Position numbers and translations under genes: made by a program
Notes under the pieces: model-generated
Database searches by the model: none
Told to the model about the DNA's origin: nothing
The model's input: the letters and a program-made list of their open reading frames with translations, nothing else
In this document: positions 25,866 to 35,286 of the stretch, piece after piece
How the letters are laid out: the number at the start of each line of letters is the position of its first letter
Position numbering within the stretch: position 1 is the first letter of the stretch
DNA from: Afipia sp049747295
GTDB taxonomy: Bacteria; Pseudomonadota; Alphaproteobacteria; Rhizobiales; Xanthobacteraceae
Assembly (NCBI RefSeq): GCF_049747295.1
Contig: NZ_JBMHJM010000001.1
Location: 3,100,001 to 3,164,000 of the forward strand
Length of the DNA: 64,000 nt
Reading direction: 5' to 3'

Positions 25866-26212
25866 ATCCAGGCGTGAAAGACGGATTGCTTTTGTAATGG
25901 TGCGCAGCGGCACGCGCTGGCCCCGCATCATGAATGCCTTCTATTCCAGATGATCCGGAAAGTTGCTCAGCGGCAACATTCACGATCATTTTTGAAGGAG
26001 AGTCCGCGTTACGGTTCCATACGCTCGGATTATCCGCAAATGCGCGCGAATGAATCCACTGATGCCGAAGTCGTGCGTGCAATCATCTGCTTACAAAGCG
26101 GTCAATCGATATATGCTGAATGCAGATGCTGATTCGCGGCGGACGTGGGGCGTTCCAGTGATAAGTCGAAAGCGTCGCCTCTCAGCACAATGATCGGGCA
26201 AGGAGAGGGATC
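25866..26212. other. Leader region of prkA
   Basis: About 350 bp without a convincing gene. It ends with the prkA ribosome site AAGGAGAGG. An inverted repeat GTTGC-N6-GCAAC lies near 25963-25978. No consensus sigma-70, sigma-54 or EcfG-type promoter stands out. The length suggests a regulated promoter region, but nothing more can be supported. Confidence 0.35.
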
Positions 26213-28156
26213 ATGTACAACGATTCTCTGTTCAATGCGTTTGCGCGCTCGTTTGAAGCTCGAAGCGAAACAGATATGTCCATGGCGGAATATCTGGAGT
26301 CGTGTCGAGACGACCCCATGAGGTACGCCAACGCGGCGGAAAGAATGTTGGCAGCCATCGGCGAGCCCCAGATGATCGACACGGCCAAGGATCCTCGCCT
26401 TGGCCGTATTTTTTTGAACAGGACCGTGCGGACATATCCCGCGTTCACCGGGTTCCATGGGATGGAAGAGACGATCGAGCGCATCGTCGCTTTCTTCAGA
26501 CATGCCGCTCAAGGGTTGGAAGAGCGCAAACAGATTCTCTATCTGCTAGGCCCGGTGGGCGGCGGCAAATCGTCCCTTGCCGAGCGCCTGAAGATGCTGA
26601 TGGAGGTTCACCCGATCTATGTGCTGAAGGCGGGCGATGAACTCAGCCCGGTCTTTGAAAGTCCACTCAGCCTGTTCGATCCGGAAACCTTAGGCTCCAT
26701 GATCGAAGAGCGCTATGGAATCCCTCGTCGGCGCCTTACCGGCCTGATGAGTCCGTGGTGCTACAAGCGGCTTGAAGCTTTCGGCGGCGACATCTCGCGT
26801 TTCCGCGTTGCCCGCATCCAGCCATCGCGGCTGCGGCAAATCGCCATCGCCAAGACCGAACCCGGCGACGAGAACAACCAGGATATCTCCTCGCTGGTCG
26901 GTAAGGTGGATATCCGCAAGCTCGAGACATTCGCTCAGAACGATCCGGACGCTTACAGCTATTCCGGCGGGCTCAATCGTGCCAATCAGGGCGTGCTTGA
27001 ATTCGTCGAGATGTTCAAGGCGCCGATCAAAATGCTCCATCCGCTGCTGACTGCCACGCAGGAAGGCAACTACATCGGCACTGAAAATATCGGCGCGATC
27101 CCGTTCACTGGAGTCATTCTTGCGCACTCCAACGAGTCCGAGTGGCAGAGCTTCAAGACCAACAAGAACAACGAGGCCTTTATTGACCGTATCTGCGTGA
27201 TCAAAGTTCCGTACTGTCTGCGGGTGACGGAGGAGCAGAAGATCTACGAAAAGCTCATCCAGGGCTCCGAATTGGCTCGCGCGCCGTGCGCGCCGGCGAC
27301 GCTTGAAACCTTGGCGCGCTTCACCGTGACCTCGCGGCTGCGCAAGCACGAGAACTCCACGTTGTTTGCGAAGATGCGGGTTTACGACGGCGAGAGCCTC
27401 AAGGAATCCGATCCCAAGGCGCGCAGCGTGCAGGAATATAAAGACGCCGCCGGTGTGGATGAGGGCATGGATGGCGTCTCGACACGCTTTGCCTTCAAGG
27501 TGCTTGCGGCGACCTTCAATCACGACACCGCCGAGGTCGGCGCCGATCCGGTACATTTGATGTACACGCTCGAACAGGCCATCCGCCGCGAGCAATTGCC
27601 CGAGGAAGCCGAAAAGCGTTATCTCGAATTCATCAAGGCCGAACTCGTCACGCGTTATGCCGAGTTCATCGGGCACGAGATCCAGAAGGCTTATCTGGAG
27701 TCGTACTCCGATTACGGTCAGAACCTGTTCGACCGCTATGTCGACTACGCGGATGCCTGGATCGAAGATCAGGATTTCAAGGACCCTGACACCGGACAGC
27801 TGCTCGATCGGGAACTTCTCAATCAGGAGCTGACCAAGATCGAAAAGCCGGCTGGCATTGCCAACCCCAAGGACTTCCGCAACGAGATCGTCAAGTTCTC
27901 GCTGCGGTCCCGGGCGCAAAACAGCGGCAAGAACCCAAGCTGGACCAGCTACGAGAAAATCCGTGAGGTGATCGAGAAGCGAATCTTCTCGCAGGTGGAA
28001 GATCTGCTGCCGGTGATTTCCTTCGGCTCGAAGCGGGATGGCGAAACCGAGAAGAAGCACGGCGAATTCGTCAAGCGTATGGTGGAGCGCGGTTACACCG
28101 AGCGCCAGGTTCGCCGGCTGGTCGAATGGTACATGCGGGTGAAGCAAGCCGGCTGA
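26213..28156 (+). CDS. prkA: PrkA-family AAA+ serine protein kinase
   Basis: Encodes 647 aa. PrkA/YeaG proteins have an AAA+ domain and a C-terminal kinase-like domain. The Walker A GPVGGGKSS is at residues 113-121. The N-terminus (MAEYLESCRDDPMRYANAAE) and the conserved RTYPAFTGFHGMEETIERIV are typical. The C-terminal RQVRRLVEWYMRVKQAG closes the domain. In E. coli yeaG-yeaH respond to nitrogen starvation and stationary phase, and in Bacillus the protein acts in sporulation. Here it forms an operon with yeaH and spoVR, the usual three-gene set. Confidence 0.95.
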   Translation: MYNDSLFNAFARSFEARSETDMSMAEYLESCRDDPMRYANAAERMLAAIGEPQMIDTAKDPRLGRIFLNRTVRTYPAFTGFHGMEETIERIVAFFRHAAQGLEERKQILYLLGPVGGGKSSLAERLKMLMEVHPIYVLKAGDELSPVFESPLSLFDPETLGSMIEERYGIPRRRLTGLMSPWCYKRLEAFGGDISRFRVARIQPSRLRQIAIAKTEPGDENNQDISSLVGKVDIRKLETFAQNDPDAYSYSGGLNRANQGVLEFVEMFKAPIKMLHPLLTATQEGNYIGTENIGAIPFTGVILAHSNESEWQSFKTNKNNEAFIDRICVIKVPYCLRVTEEQKIYEKLIQGSELARAPCAPATLETLARFTVTSRLRKHENSTLFAKMRVYDGESLKESDPKARSVQEYKDAAGVDEGMDGVSTRFAFKVLAATFNHDTAEVGADPVHLMYTLEQAIRREQLPEEAEKRYLEFIKAELVTRYAEFIGHEIQKAYLESYSDYGQNLFDRYVDYADAWIEDQDFKDPDTGQLLDRELLNQELTKIEKPAGIANPKDFRNEIVKFSLRSRAQNSGKNPSWTSYEKIREVIEKRIFSQVEDLLPVISFGSKRDGETEKKHGEFVKRMVERGYTERQVRRLVEWYMRVKQAG

Positions 28157-28175
28157 ACCGCATCCGAGGACGGCC

Positions 28176-29447
28176 ATGAACATCATCGATCGTCGTTTGA
28201 ATCCGGGTAGCAAGAGTCTCGAAAATCGCCAGCGTTTTCTACGGCGCGCAAAAACGCTGGTTCGTGATGCCGTTAAAAAATCCTCTGAGGCACGCGACAT
28301 CAAGGATGTTCTTGAAGGAGGCGAGGTCAGCATTCCGCTCGACGGTATGCATGAGCCGCGCCTTCGACGGGAAGGCGGCATCCGCGACATGGTCCTTCCC
28401 GGCAACAAGAAGTTCGTGGAAGGAGATGTCCTGCCGCGTTCAGGACAGAGCGGCGGCAAGTCCCGCGAGGCGGGGGAAGGCGACAGCGAGGACGCCTTCC
28501 GTTTCGTTCTGAGCCGGGATGAGTTCGTCGATATCTTTCTCGACGATCTCGAGCTTCCGGATCTTGCCAAGCGAAAGCTGGCCGAAGCCGAGCAGGAGAC
28601 TCTCCGGCGCGCCGGCTATTCGGTGTCGGGTTCGCCCACCAACATTTCAATCAGCCGCACCATGAGGTTGGCCATGGCGCGCCGGGTAGCGCTCCGCAGG
28701 CCACGGCCGGAAGCCATCGCGGAACTTGAAGCGGAAATGCGTGATTGTAGCGAGGAGCGCCGGACCGAGATCGTGGCCGAGCTTGCGTCGCTGAAATCGC
28801 GGATGCAGCGGATTTCCTATATCGATCCGATCGACATCCGCTACCGGCGGTTCGAGAGCACGCCAAAGCCTGTGGCGCAGGCGGTGATGTTTTGCCTGAT
28901 GGATGTGTCCGGCTCGATGTCGGAACACATGAAGGATCTGGCAAAGCGCTTCTACATGCTGCTCTACGTGTTCCTCACGCGACGCTATCGCCATGTCGAG
29001 CTTGTCTTCATCCGTCACACGGATCGTGCTGAAGAGGTGGATGAAGACACCTTCTTCCATGGTCCGGCATCCGGGGGAACGCTGGTCTCCAGCGCTCTGG
29101 AAGCCATGAAGGAGATCGTCAAGTCACGCTACCGTCCTGAAGACTGGAATATCTATGCGGCTCAGGCGTCAGACGGCGACAATCTGTACTCTGACGGCGA
29201 CGTGACGGCCGCGTTGCTGAAGGATTTCATTCTGCCGGTGACGCAGTTCTTTGCCTATCTCGAAGTGGGCGAAGCCACCGGTAACCCGTTCGATACGTCG
29301 GATTCCTCGCTATGGGCGCTCTATCAGCGATTGGGTTCTGAGGGCGCGCCGCTGTCGATCCGCAAGGTGAGCAGCCGTGGCGAAATTTTCCCTGTGTTCC
29401 ACGAACTCTTCCAGCGCCGCAGCAAGCAGGAGAAGGTCGCGCCATGA
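28176..29447 (+). CDS. YeaH/YhbH family (DUF444) VWA-like protein
   Basis: Encodes 423 aa. DUF444 proteins contain a von Willebrand A-like fold: the MIDAS start MDVSGSMSEHM lies at about residues 245-255 and TDRAEEVDEDTF follows. The N-terminal half is charged with a GGxxR region, and a linker rich in Gly/Glu/Ser appears around residues 85-105. It is the invariable partner of PrkA and SpoVR. Its molecular role is unknown; it may be a substrate or an assembly partner of the kinase. It is 19 bp after prkA and overlaps spoVR by ATGA. Confidence 0.92.
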   Translation: MNIIDRRLNPGSKSLENRQRFLRRAKTLVRDAVKKSSEARDIKDVLEGGEVSIPLDGMHEPRLRREGGIRDMVLPGNKKFVEGDVLPRSGQSGGKSREAGEGDSEDAFRFVLSRDEFVDIFLDDLELPDLAKRKLAEAEQETLRRAGYSVSGSPTNISISRTMRLAMARRVALRRPRPEAIAELEAEMRDCSEERRTEIVAELASLKSRMQRISYIDPIDIRYRRFESTPKPVAQAVMFCLMDVSGSMSEHMKDLAKRFYMLLYVFLTRRYRHVELVFIRHTDRAEEVDEDTFFHGPASGGTLVSSALEAMKEIVKSRYRPEDWNIYAAQASDGDNLYSDGDVTAALLKDFILPVTQFFAYLEVGEATGNPFDTSDSSLWALYQRLGSEGAPLSIRKVSSRGEIFPVFHELFQRRSKQEKVAP

Positions 29448-30988
29448 ACGACACTGCCGGACGCCTGTATCAAGGCGCGGACTGGGATTTTCAGACTCTT
29501 CAAAGAATTCATGACGCTTGCGAGGACGTTGCCAAGTCCGATCTCGGCCTCGACACCTATCCCAACCAGATCGAAGTCATTACCGCCGAACAGATGCTGG
29601 ATGCGTATTCCTCAGTCGGAATGCCGTTGTTCTACAAGCACTGGTCGTTTGGCAAACAATTCGCCCATCAGGAGACGTTCTATCGCAAAGGCCTGATGGG
29701 GCTGGCCTATGAAATCGTCATCAACAGCTCGCCGTGCATTTCCTACCTGATGGAGGAGAACACCGCGACCATGCAGACCCTCGTGATCGCGCACGCGGCG
29801 TTCGGGCATAATCACTTCTTCAAGAACAACTACCTGTTCAAGCAGTGGACCGACGCCGACGGGATTCTCGATTATCTCGACTTCGCCAAGAGATACATCA
29901 CGCAGTGCGAGGAGCGTCACGGCCATATCGCAGTCGAGCGGACGCTTGATGCCGCGCATGCGCTGATGTCTCACGGGGTCTATCGCTATCCCGGCAAGAA
30001 AAAGCTCAATCTGCGCGATGAAGAGAAACGCGCCAAAGAGCGACGATCCCACGAGGAAAGCGTTTTCAACGATCTGTGGCGCACCGTGCCCACGGGACCG
30101 CACAAGAGCGTATCTGAACTGAGCGCTGAGCGGCGGATCGCCATGCTCGGTCTGCCGCAGGAGAACATTCTTTATTTTCTGGAGAAGTCCGCGCCACGGT
30201 TGCAGCCATGGCAGCGCGAGTTGCTGCGCATTGTGCGTCACATCGCGCAATACTTTTATCCGCAGGGGCAGACCAAGGTCATGAACGAGGGGACAGCGAC
30301 CTATGTCCACTATCGCATCATGACGCGCCTCCTGGAAAAAGGGTGCATCACCGACGGCAATTTCCTCGAGTTCCTGCAATCGCATACCAACGTCGTGTTT
30401 CAGCCCGACTTCGACGATCCGCGCTTCTCCGGCTTCAACCCGTATGCGCTTGGCTTCGCGATGATGCAGGACATCGAGAGAATCGTGACAGATCCCGATG
30501 ACGAAGATCGCGCGTGGTTTCCGGATATTGCTGGGCGCGGCGACGTCATGGGTGTGCTGCGGGACATCTGGGCGAACTACCGCGACGAAAGCTTTGTCAG
30601 TCAGTTCCTCAGCCCGCGGCTGATGCGGCACATGCGCATGTTCCATCTGCACGATGATCCGGCTGAGACGGAAGGCATCCGCGTCGGTGCCATCCATAAC
30701 GAGCAGGGGTATCGCCGCATCCGCCGGCAGTTGGCCCGGCAGTACGATGTCGGCGTCGTCGATGCGAATATCGAGGTCGTCGATGTCGATCTCGCCGGCG
30801 ACCGCCGCCTCTTGCTTCGTCATACGGTTGTGAACGGAGCGCTGTTAAATGAGATCGACGTCAAGCGTGTCGTCCAGCACCTCGCCAACTTGTGGAGCTA
30901 CGATGTGTCCCTGAGCGAGGTCGATTCATCCGGCCACGTGCTGAAGGAGCACGCGGCCAGCCCTCATGTGGCGGCTATTGCGGCCTGA
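29444..30988 (+). CDS. SpoVR family protein
   Basis: Encodes 514 aa. SpoVR-family proteins were first seen as a Bacillus cortex factor and are widespread in proteobacteria with PrkA and YeaH. Typical segments include MPLFYKHWSFGKQFAHQETF, MNEGTATYVHYRIMTRLL with a possible metal-binding His, and RFSGFNPYALGFAMMQDIER. No enzyme activity is established. It closes the prkA-yeaH-spoVR operon; arginase follows 25 bp later and may be read through. Confidence 0.93.
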   Translation: MNDTAGRLYQGADWDFQTLQRIHDACEDVAKSDLGLDTYPNQIEVITAEQMLDAYSSVGMPLFYKHWSFGKQFAHQETFYRKGLMGLAYEIVINSSPCISYLMEENTATMQTLVIAHAAFGHNHFFKNNYLFKQWTDADGILDYLDFAKRYITQCEERHGHIAVERTLDAAHALMSHGVYRYPGKKKLNLRDEEKRAKERRSHEESVFNDLWRTVPTGPHKSVSELSAERRIAMLGLPQENILYFLEKSAPRLQPWQRELLRIVRHIAQYFYPQGQTKVMNEGTATYVHYRIMTRLLEKGCITDGNFLEFLQSHTNVVFQPDFDDPRFSGFNPYALGFAMMQDIERIVTDPDDEDRAWFPDIAGRGDVMGVLRDIWANYRDESFVSQFLSPRLMRHMRMFHLHDDPAETEGIRVGAIHNEQGYRRIRRQLARQYDVGVVDANIEVVDVDLAGDRRLLLRHTVVNGALLNEIDVKRVVQHLANLWSYDVSLSEVDSSGHVLKEHAASPHVAAIAA

Positions 30989-31013
30989 GCCTGTATGATG
31001 CCGCAGGGAATTC

Positions 31014-31982
31014 ATGATGGGTGATCGTGAGAACACGCGGATCGCGCTCCTTGGTGCGCCTGTCGATGTCGGCGCATCGCGGCGCGGGACCTTGATGGGG
31101 CCGGCGGCGTTGCGCACGGCGGGTCTCGCCGGCGTGCTCGAGGGGCTGGGATATCGCGTCGAGGACCATGGCGATATCCTGCCGAGGGACTTGAAACCGA
31201 CGAACGATGTGCCGCCGGACAATGCCAGGCACTACACCGAAATTCAGGCATGGACCCGGGCGTTGAGCGCTCGCGCCTTTGAACTTGCGCGTTCCGGCGT
31301 GATCCCGCTGTTTCTTGGCGGCGATCACAGCCTGTCAATGGGGTCGATCAACGGCGTCGCGCGCCATTGGCATGAACAAGGGCGTGAGTTGTTTGTGCTG
31401 TGGCTGGATGCGCATGCCGACTACAACACACCGTTCACAACGATCACGGCAAACATGCACGGCATGTCCGCTGCCTTCCTGTGCGGCGAACCCGGGCTGG
31501 ATCGGTTGCTGGGTGACGAGCCACGCGCCTCGATCACGCCCGCTCAGCTCGATCTGTTTGGGGTGCGTTCAGTCGATAAGCTAGAAGGCGAATTGATCCG
31601 GGAGCGCGGCATCTCCATCGTCGATATGCGCCACATCGACGAATTCGGCGTCGCTGTGTTGATCCGGCGCCTCATCAATCGGGTCAAGGAACGCAACGGC
31701 GTGCTGCACGTGAGTTTCGACGTGGACTTCCTTGACCCAAGTATTGCGCCCGGCGTGGGAACGACCGTACCTGGCGGCGCAAGCTATCGTGAAGCGCATC
31801 TTGCCATGGAGCTCATGCACGATTCCGGTTTGGTGCGATCCGTGGATGTCGTCGAGCTCAATCCATTTCTCGATGAGCGTGGACGCACAGCGCGTGTCGC
31901 CGTCGAGCTTGTCGCCAGCCTGTTTGGCCAGCGGATTACCGACCGCGCGACGCCGACCAACGCGATCATTTCTCCCAGATAA
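31014..31982 (+). CDS. rocF: Arginase
   Basis: Encodes 322 aa from the first of two adjacent ATGs. A ureohydrolase fold with the di-manganese site: GGDHSLSMGS, WLDAHADYNTP (D-x-H-x-D) and SFDVDFLDPSIAPGVGT (DxD). The LDAHADYNTP and PGGASYREAHLAMEL regions point to arginase rather than agmatinase. It hydrolyses L-arginine to ornithine and urea in the cytoplasm. It may share the transcript of the prkA operon, which would link arginine use to nitrogen or stationary-phase conditions. Confidence 0.9.
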   Translation: MMGDRENTRIALLGAPVDVGASRRGTLMGPAALRTAGLAGVLEGLGYRVEDHGDILPRDLKPTNDVPPDNARHYTEIQAWTRALSARAFELARSGVIPLFLGGDHSLSMGSINGVARHWHEQGRELFVLWLDAHADYNTPFTTITANMHGMSAAFLCGEPGLDRLLGDEPRASITPAQLDLFGVRSVDKLEGELIRERGISIVDMRHIDEFGVAVLIRRLINRVKERNGVLHVSFDVDFLDPSIAPGVGTTVPGGASYREAHLAMELMHDSGLVRSVDVVELNPFLDERGRTARVAVELVASLFGQRITDRATPTNAIISPR

Positions 31983-32000
31983 CAGACTGAGTTCCGAGGC

Positions 32001-32036
32001 AGCTTTCGTTGCGCCATGCAACGGCGACGGAAAGCT
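32001..32036 (+). terminator. Stem-loop downstream of arginase
   Basis: An outer stem AGCTTTC / GAAAGCT (7 bp) and an inner stem GTTGC / GCAAC (5 bp) form a branched hairpin about 20 bp after the arginase stop. There is no poly-T. It is a weak terminator or mRNA end candidate. Confidence 0.35.
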
Positions 32037-32232
32037 CGAACGATATTGCTCGCCGTCCATTGAGCCATGACCCAAGCAATACGCCGTTGCAGCTGTAAAT
32101 GCGGCGCGGCTCAACCTTCGCGTTTGGAATCGTCCGGCGCGGAATGCGTTGAATGCCGTTCAGCGGCACATGAAAAAGATTCATGGAGGCGGGTGCCACG
32201 CTTATCGCAAAATGAGATCTCGCAATGTGTGC
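32037..32232. other. Intergenic region after arginase
   Basis: Together with the flanking hairpin and palindrome this forms the 312-bp gap between arginase and the His-rich small gene. I see no coding signal that I trust. Confidence 0.3.
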
Positions 32233-32248
32233 GTCACATATTTGTGAC
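32233..32248. promoter_or_regulatory. Perfect 16-bp palindrome upstream of the His-rich small gene
   Basis: GTCACA-TATT-TGTGAC lies 47 bp upstream of the preferred start at 32295. It resembles an FNR/CRP-class operator in size, but the half-sites are neither the FNR (TTGAT) nor the standard CRP order. It is a likely operator; the regulator is unknown. Confidence 0.5.
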
Positions 32249-32294
32249 AAAGGAGACAAATTCGATCAAGTATTGAGTGAAAAGGATGATGGAT

Positions 32295-32489
32295 ATGACC
32301 GCCCCTAAAAATCACAAACATACACATAGTCACGCGCAAACACAGACGGGCAAGACGCTTGACCCAGCGGGCAAGTTGACCGCGGAAGCTCCGGCAGAAT
32401 CTTCGACCGATGTCGATGCTGCATTGGACGAAGCCCTTGAGGAGTCGTTTCCCGCCAGTGATCCGATTTCGTCGCTGCGCACAGAGTGA
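32295..32489 (+). CDS. Small His-rich hypothetical protein with ESFPASDP motif
   Basis: Encodes 64 aa from the ATG at 32295, which has AAAGGA about 8 nt upstream; in-frame starts at 32277 (GTG), 32286 and 32289 are alternatives. The N-terminus is His/Lys/Thr-rich (KNHKHTHSHAQTQT), possibly a metal or nucleic-acid contact. The C-terminus has ALDEALEESFPASDPIS, a motif seen at the end of several small alphaproteobacterial proteins of unknown function. It is short, hydrophilic and probably cytoplasmic. The upstream palindrome suggests specific regulation. Confidence 0.65.
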   Translation: MTAPKNHKHTHSHAQTQTGKTLDPAGKLTAEAPAESSTDVDAALDEALEESFPASDPISSLRTE

Positions 32490-32547
32490 GGTCAGCATCA
32501 ATAGTTGATCGATTGGCATTCAATTTGTGACAAGTCTCGAGGTAATT

Positions 32548-33003
32548 ATGGCTTACACAATCAATATCAACGGGATACCGCATAGCGTCGACGTCGATGC
32601 AGACACGCCGTTGCTCTGGGTCTTGCGGGATGTCCTTGGGATGACCGGCACGAAGTTCGGATGTGGCGCTGCCCTCTGCGGAGCCTGCACCGTTCACCTC
32701 GATGGGCAGGCGATTCGATCGTGCATCACCACGGTTGATAGCATCGGAGACAGCAAAGTGATGACGATCGAGGAGATCGGAAAAACACCACAAGGCGAAG
32801 CGCTGCAACGCGCGTGGCTCGATCTCGAAGTCGTGCAATGTGGCTATTGCCAATCAGGTCAGATCATGTCGGCTGCGGCCTTGCTGAAGGAAACCCCAAA
32901 GCCAAACGACGCGGATATCGATTCAGCGATGTCAGGCAATGTGTGCCGCTGCGGCACCTATCAGCGCATTCGCTCCGCGATCAAGCAAGCCGCGGGAGTC
33001 TGA
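32548..33003 (+). CDS. iorA: Molybdenum hydroxylase [2Fe-2S] subunit (IorA-like)
   Basis: Encodes 151 aa from the ATG at 32548 with GAGGTAATT as ribosome site; an upstream in-frame start at 32527 is less likely. Two [2Fe-2S] clusters: the plant-ferredoxin set FGCGAALCGACTVHLDG and the second set CGYCQSGQ / NVCRCGTYQRI. This is the electron-transfer subunit of xanthine-oxidase-family enzymes of the two-subunit, isoquinoline 1-oxidoreductase type, which lack a separate FAD subunit. It passes electrons from the Mo subunit encoded next. Confidence 0.9.
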   Translation: MAYTININGIPHSVDVDADTPLLWVLRDVLGMTGTKFGCGAALCGACTVHLDGQAIRSCITTVDSIGDSKVMTIEEIGKTPQGEALQRAWLDLEVVQCGYCQSGQIMSAAALLKETPKPNDADIDSAMSGNVCRCGTYQRIRSAIKQAAGV

Positions 33004-33007
33004 GATC

Positions 33008-35215
33008 ATGAGCGAGCTTCTTCTGAAAGATCAGTCTGCTAATCAAACGGAATTATCGCGGCGGACCTTTCTCCAGGGCACGGGACTGTTGCTTGGCTTC
33101 GCGCTGACCGGCGCGGGAACCGAGTCGGTTTTCGCAGCGCCTGCTTCGCGAGTGGTCGAAAACGAGGTCACAGGCACGTTTGCGCCGAATGGATTTATCC
33201 GGATCAATCCCACCGGTGCCGTGACTCTGGTCATGCCGATGGCCGAGATGGGGCAGGGTATCTACACCGCGATTGCCATGCTGCTGGCCGAGGAGCTTGA
33301 AGTCGGACTTGATCAAATTCAGGTTCAGCACGCGCCGCCAAATGACGCGCTCTACGCCAATTCCATCCTGCATATTCAAACCACGGGCCTTTCTTCCTCT
33401 GTTCGTGCCTTCTGGAAGCCGTTGCGTCAGGCCGGGGCCGTGGGTCGCGATCTGCTGATCGCAGCAGCTGCCAAGCAATGGAACGTCGATCCATCGACCT
33501 GTCACGCCAAGAATGGCGCCGTGTTCGACGCGTCCGGCTCGAAGCACCTCAGCTACGGCGAACTCGCCGAGGCCGCGGCAAAACTTCCGGTCCCGGCTGC
33601 AGCAAGCGTCAAGTTGAAGGATCCGAAGGATTTCACGTTGATCGGCACGCGTGCCAAGCGCGTGGATTCGTCGATCAAGGTCGATGGGCGTGCACTCTAC
33701 GGCATCGACATGCGATTGCCGGGGATGAAGGTTGCCGCGGTTGCAATCTCGCCCGTGCTAGGCGGCAAGGCAAAGACCGTCGACGAGAAAGCCGCGCTGG
33801 CGGTGAAGGGCGTCCGTCAGGTGGTCAACATCGAGGAAGCCGTCGCCGTGGTGGCCGATCATATGGGCGCCGCCAAGAAGGGTCTCGAGGCAGCCGCCAT
33901 CACATGGGACGACGGGCCGAATGGCAAGGTCAGCAACGCCGACATCGTCAAGCAGTTGGAGGAAGAGTCCAAAAAGCCGGGCGTCGTTGCCCGTCACGAT
34001 GGTGACCCGGCGAAGGCTCTGGCGGGAGCGGCGCAACAACTCGAGGCCATTTATCAAGTGCCTTTCCTGGCCCATGCCACGATGGAGCCGATGAACTGCA
34101 CTGTTCATATGCAGAAGGATCGTTGCGACATCTGGGTCGGGACGCAGGCTCCGACATTGACACAGGCCGTGGTTGCTGAATTCACCGGTCTGCCGAAGGA
34201 TGCGGTTAAAATTCACAATCATCTGCTGGGCGGTGGTTTCGGCCGGAGGCTGGAGCCCGACGGCACCTTGTTGTCCGTCAAGCTTGCCAAGCACGTCGAT
34301 GGTCCGGTGAAAATGATCTGGAGCCGGGAGGAAGACATCCAGCACGACATGTATCGGCCGTACTATTTCGATCGTCTGTCGGCCGGGCTTGATGCGGGCG
34401 GCAAGCCGGTTGCATGGACGCATCGGATTGCTGGTTCCTCTATCGTCGCCCGCTATATTCCGCCTCTGTTCAAGGACGGTTACGATTTCGATGCTGTGGA
34501 AGCTGCAGCTGAGCCGCCCTATGCACTGCCCAACATCCATGTCGACTATGTTCGGGTCGAGCCTCCCGGTGTGCGGACAGCGTTCTGGCGCGGCGTCGGG
34601 GCGACCCACAATGTCTTTGTGGTCGAAAGCTTCATGGATGAGCTCGCGCATGCAGCGAAGCAGGATCCGGTTGCGTATCGCAAGGGGTTGCTCGGCCACA
34701 ATCCGCGAGCGCTGGGTGTTTTGTCGCTTGCTGCTGAGAATGCGGGGTGGGGATCACCGCTCCCTGCGCGCCATGGCCGCGGGATCTCGGTGCAGTTCGC
34801 ATTCGGAAGCTACATGTCGCAGGTCGCCGAGGTCGAAGTGGCGGCTGACGGTTCTGTGAAGGTCAAGCGGATAGTCTGTGCGGTCGATTGCGGCATGTAC
34901 GTCAATCCTGATACGATCGAGGCGCAGGTCCAGGGCGGCACGCTCTTCGGGCTGACCGCCGCGCTGTATGGTTCGATCACCTTCAAGGATGGACGCGTCG
35001 AGCAGAGCAACTTCGACAGCTATTTACCGATGCGCATCGACGAGGTGCCGACGATTGAAACGCATCTGATCAAGAGTACAGAGGTTCAGGGCGGCATCGG
35101 CGAAGCGCCGACATCCATTGTCAGTGCCGCAGTGACCAATGCGATCTTTGCCGCTACCGGATATCGGGTTCGGACGTTGCCGATTGATCCGACGTCGTTG
35201 AAGGCGACGGGCTGA
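33008..35215 (+). CDS. iorB: Molybdenum hydroxylase large subunit (IorB-like), Tat-exported
   Basis: Encodes 735 aa from the ATG at 33008, 4 bp after iorA. A twin-arginine signal at residues 17-40 (SRRTFLQGTGLLLGFALTG) directs folded enzyme with bound molybdopterin to the periplasm. Mo-binding segments include MPMAEMGQGIYTAIAMLLAE, LGGGFGRRLEPDG and the C-terminal VQGGIGEAPTS, with the catalytic Glu likely in the last. Substrates of the family are N-heterocycles or aldehydes; the true one is unknown. A cytochrome c electron acceptor is usually encoded nearby but is not seen here. Confidence 0.88.
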   Translation: MSELLLKDQSANQTELSRRTFLQGTGLLLGFALTGAGTESVFAAPASRVVENEVTGTFAPNGFIRINPTGAVTLVMPMAEMGQGIYTAIAMLLAEELEVGLDQIQVQHAPPNDALYANSILHIQTTGLSSSVRAFWKPLRQAGAVGRDLLIAAAAKQWNVDPSTCHAKNGAVFDASGSKHLSYGELAEAAAKLPVPAAASVKLKDPKDFTLIGTRAKRVDSSIKVDGRALYGIDMRLPGMKVAAVAISPVLGGKAKTVDEKAALAVKGVRQVVNIEEAVAVVADHMGAAKKGLEAAAITWDDGPNGKVSNADIVKQLEEESKKPGVVARHDGDPAKALAGAAQQLEAIYQVPFLAHATMEPMNCTVHMQKDRCDIWVGTQAPTLTQAVVAEFTGLPKDAVKIHNHLLGGGFGRRLEPDGTLLSVKLAKHVDGPVKMIWSREEDIQHDMYRPYYFDRLSAGLDAGGKPVAWTHRIAGSSIVARYIPPLFKDGYDFDAVEAAAEPPYALPNIHVDYVRVEPPGVRTAFWRGVGATHNVFVVESFMDELAHAAKQDPVAYRKGLLGHNPRALGVLSLAAENAGWGSPLPARHGRGISVQFAFGSYMSQVAEVEVAADGSVKVKRIVCAVDCGMYVNPDTIEAQVQGGTLFGLTAALYGSITFKDGRVEQSNFDSYLPMRIDEVPTIETHLIKSTEVQGGIGEAPTSIVSAAVTNAIFAATGYRVRTLPIDPTSLKATG

Positions 35216-35242
35216 GTTCCTGCAGGATCACGCATGCCAAGC

Positions 35243-35281
35243 CGCCGCCGTGCCGAACGGGTAGTTTCCAGCACGGCGGCG
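35243..35281. terminator. Bidirectional terminator between iorB and agmatinase
   Basis: A perfect 11-bp stem, CGCCGCCGTGC / GCACGGCGGCG, with a 17-nt loop sits exactly in the convergent gap. It is symmetric enough to stop both transcripts, but no strong T-tract flanks it. Confidence 0.55.
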
Positions 35282-35286
35282 CTCAG

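Noticed and set aside
26690..28570. A 626-codon minus-strand open frame opposite prkA and the start of yeaH
   Set aside because: It is antisense to two well-recognised genes, its product has no domain and its length follows from codon bias of the plus strand.
29612..30823. A 403-codon minus-strand frame opposite spoVR
   Set aside because: Shadow of spoVR codon bias; no domain is recognisable.
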